A DNA stretch of 6,121 nt, from contig NZ_JACXJG010000004.1 of assembly GCF_014904065.1 (NCBI RefSeq), positions 13,977 through 20,097 of the forward strand, in the 5' to 3' direction. Shown here one piece after another: positions 4,807-6,121 of this stretch. How positions within the stretch are numbered: the stretch's first letter is position 1; the number at the start of each line of letters is the position of its first letter. A model generated the notes under the pieces. It worked only from the letters and a program-made list of their open reading frames with translations, was not told where the DNA came from and ran no database searches. The position numbers were made by a program, and so were the translations under genes. Source of the stretch: Gulosibacter sediminis. GTDB taxonomy: Bacteria; Actinomycetota; Actinomycetes; Actinomycetales; Microbacteriaceae.

Positions 4807-5907
4807 ATGCGCAGGTTCCTCATCGGTCTCGCCGCAGCACTCGGGTCGGCCCTCACGCTGACGAACCTCACGGGCTGCGCCGCCGCGGAGCAACCCGGCA
4901 CGCTGCAGAACAACAACCCGCTCGGCACCTACGTTAATGAGCTGCGCGAGCTGCCCGGCGTTGAATCGGCCACGCTCGGCATCACGGGCCAGCAGACCGA
5001 CATCTACGGTCTCGATGTGACGCTCACCGACGACATCACGGACGACGAGCTGTCGACGGTCGGCGCCGAGGCCGCGAACTTCACGACCATTACGTCAGAT
5101 GCTGGCCTCACCGCAGCCCAGCCGATGCTGAAGCGCGGCGAATCGAGCTTCGAGTACTTCGACAACCTCGAAGGCGATGCGCTCACCGCGCAGCTCAGCT
5201 ATTGGATGCACCTGCAGCTCGACGGTATCGAGTCGGTCGAGATGCGCGGCTACACCGAACGCATCACGAACCTGCAGAGTGACTCGACCACGGCTCCGAC
5301 GCCCGACCCGCGCTACGTCGCGATCGAGCTGCCCGACGACGCGGATGCCGACACCGCCGACTCGATTGTCGCGCAGCTGCGCGCCGTGACCGACCCCGGC
5401 GCCGACTCGGGCCAGTGGGATTTGGTCGTGCCGAGCGCGCACTTCAAAGGCGAGTTTCACGACGCGAAGTTCCCGAGCGTCACCGAGTACGGCTACCTCT
5501 CGACGGTCGCGTCGACGTTCATGCCGGTCGACGACCTCGCGAGCGCAGAGGTGTCGTTCTACCCCGACAACGACGTGCCGCTGCAGATCGAGGTTGTCTC
5601 GTTCGACAGCGAGACCGACGACCTCTCGGCCGGGGAAGCGGATGCGGCGTTCCAGCAGAGCGCGATCTGGGAGCAGCTTGGGCCGCTCATGCAAGACCTT
5701 GCCGACCACGTCAACTATCAGGTAGAGGTGCTCGGCAACCCGCTCAGCGATGGCGGCAACTTCAAGCTCGACTTCACGGTGTCGGACTGTGCGTTCACTG
5801 GCGACTCGACGTGGCCCGAATCGTCGGCCGCACTCGGCGAAATCTGGCAGCACGCGATGAAGAATTCGAGCGCGAAATGCTCGCCCGAGGTCGTACCTAG
5901 CCCGTAG
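4807..5907 (+). CDS. Secreted lipoprotein of unknown function
   Basis: The 366-residue product starts with a lipoprotein signal peptide: MRR, a hydrophobic stretch, then the lipobox LTGC with Cys24 as the lipidated residue. The mature protein should be anchored to the outer face of the membrane. I do not recognise a named domain. The mature chain is acidic and mixes beta-like and helical segments. A short motif recurs at roughly 90-105-residue intervals: PGVESATL (50-57), DGIESVEM (139-146) and DLASAEVS (243-250), each followed by a beta-like stretch and later an acidic Asp-rich turn, which suggests tandem alpha/beta repeats. Cys328 and Cys358 near the C-terminus could form a disulfide. The ATG at 4807 has a strong ribosome binding site, GGAGGAGGG, six bases upstream. 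A peptidoglycan- or ligand-binding role is possible, but nothing in the sequence settles it. No strong terminator separates it from clpC. Confidence 0.85.
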   Translation: MRRFLIGLAAALGSALTLTNLTGCAAAEQPGTLQNNNPLGTYVNELRELPGVESATLGITGQQTDIYGLDVTLTDDITDDELSTVGAEAANFTTITSDAGLTAAQPMLKRGESSFEYFDNLEGDALTAQLSYWMHLQLDGIESVEMRGYTERITNLQSDSTTAPTPDPRYVAIELPDDADADTADSIVAQLRAVTDPGADSGQWDLVVPSAHFKGEFHDAKFPSVTEYGYLSTVASTFMPVDDLASAEVSFYPDNDVPLQIEVVSFDSETDDLSAGEADAAFQQSAIWEQLGPLMQDLADHVNYQVEVLGNPLSDGGNFKLDFTVSDCAFTGDSTWPESSAALGEIWQHAMKNSSAKCSPEVVPSP

Positions 5908-5916
5908 CTGAGTGAG

Positions 5917-5934
5917 TGCACGCCGACGGCGAAC
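5917..5934 (+). promoter_or_regulatory. ClgR-binding site upstream of clpC
   Basis: TGCACGCCGACGGCGAAC matches every specified position of the ClgR consensus WNNWCGCYNANRGCGWWS described for Corynebacterium. ClgR is the actinobacterial activator of clpC and clpP genes. The site lies just upstream of the expected -35 region of the clpC promoter (-10 at 5963-5968); its centre is about 50 bases before the predicted transcription start, a usual position for an activator. It begins ten bases after the lipoprotein stop codon. Confidence 0.8.
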
Positions 5935-5962
5935 AGGGGCGCGAAAGTCAGGAACCCCCGTT

Positions 5963-5968
5963 TAGTCT
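5963..5968 (+). promoter_or_regulatory. -10 element of the clpC promoter
   Basis: TAGTCT fits TAnnnT and resembles the panC -10 (TAGACT). Transcription would start near 5975, leaving a leader of about 55 bases before the clpC ATG. The -35 region (about 5940-5945) is weak, which suits a promoter that depends on an activator bound at the upstream ClgR site. Confidence 0.5.
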
Positions 5969-6029
5969 CGTAGCAACTGGCACGGCTGTACCCGAATTGG
6001 CACAGCAACCAGCCCGAAGGAGACGCCTG

Positions 6030-6121
6030 ATGTTTGAACGCTTTACCGACCGCGCTCGGCGCGTGATCGTGCTCGCCCAGGAAGAGGCGAAGCTGCTCAA
6101 CCACAACTACATCGGCACCGA
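6030..6121 (+). CDS. clpC: ATP-dependent Clp protease ATP-binding subunit ClpC, N-terminus only
   Basis: The first 30 codons and two further bases are present before the window ends. The sequence opens [20 protein letters not shown] and continues with LLNHNYIGT, the highly conserved beginning of actinobacterial ClpC. It belongs to the N-terminal Clp repeat domain, which receives substrates and adaptors. The full protein is an AAA+ unfoldase of roughly 830-850 residues with two ATPase modules that feeds proteins to the ClpP peptidase in the cytosol. The ATG at 6030 is supported by AAGGAG (6017-6022) seven bases upstream and by the conserved [10 protein letters not shown] start. A ClgR box and a TAGTCT -10 precede it. 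Confidence 0.96.
   Translation, partial: MFERFTDRARRVIVLAQEEAKLLNHNYIGT

Noticed and set aside
5095..5853. Minus-strand 252-codon open frame within the lipoprotein gene
   Set aside because: The plus strand has a clear lipobox signal peptide, a strong ribosome binding site and sensible composition; the minus frame is Arg/Val-rich without motifs.
5718..6104. Minus-strand 128-codon open frame spanning the lipoprotein end and the clpC start
   Set aside because: It runs antisense through the conserved clpC start, the ClgR box and the clpC promoter.
1..6121. Search for a defence system, mobile element, CRISPR array or tRNA/rRNA
   Set aside because: No transposase, integrase, nuclease, toxin or restriction gene, no regularly spaced repeats and no tRNA-like cloverleaf was seen; the content is housekeeping genes plus a small accessory pair.

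Overview
The window is high-GC chromosomal DNA from an actinobacterium, most likely a member of the Microbacteriaceae (Micrococcales). The pointers are the codon bias (C/G at third positions), the panC-lysS pair followed by a one-helix small membrane protein and clpC, leaderless-type promoters (TAnnnT six bases before a start codon), a full match to the actinobacterial ClgR operator in front of clpC, and an excess of the hexamer GGATGC/GCATCC. The genus cannot be fixed from the sequence alone.

Layout. Bases 1-130 hold the control region of panC and perhaps the start of a divergent gene that runs off the left edge. panC (pantothenate synthetase, 131-979) and lysS (class II lysyl-tRNA synthetase, 1031-2533) are co-directional housekeeping genes. 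Tandem hairpins (2535-2576) separate lysS from a convergent minus-strand pair: an SDR oxidoreductase of the general-stress-protein-39/YghA type (4204-3299) and, downstream of it, a small protein with a degenerate FHA domain (3206-2586). The SDR gene looks poorer in G+C than lysS. From 4434 the plus strand resumes with a 62-residue single-helix membrane protein (4434-4622), a 366-residue secreted lipoprotein of unknown function (4807-5907), and the first 30 codons of clpC (6030 to the right edge).

How it fits together. Most of the window is housekeeping: a coenzyme A precursor, lysyl-tRNA and the Clp unfoldase. The SDR/FHA pair is an accessory insert, probably stress-related. I found no defence system, mobile element, CRISPR array, tRNA or rRNA. 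The parts most worth a second look are non-coding: a ClgR box just upstream of the clpC promoter; a potentially multi-branched RNA leader whose closing helix abuts the lipoprotein ribosome binding site; a 10-bp GC-rich inverted repeat over the promoter of the small membrane protein; and overlapping dyads in front of the FHA gene. Among the proteins, the FHA domain lacks the usual phosphothreonine-binding residues, and the lipoprotein may be built from repeated units.
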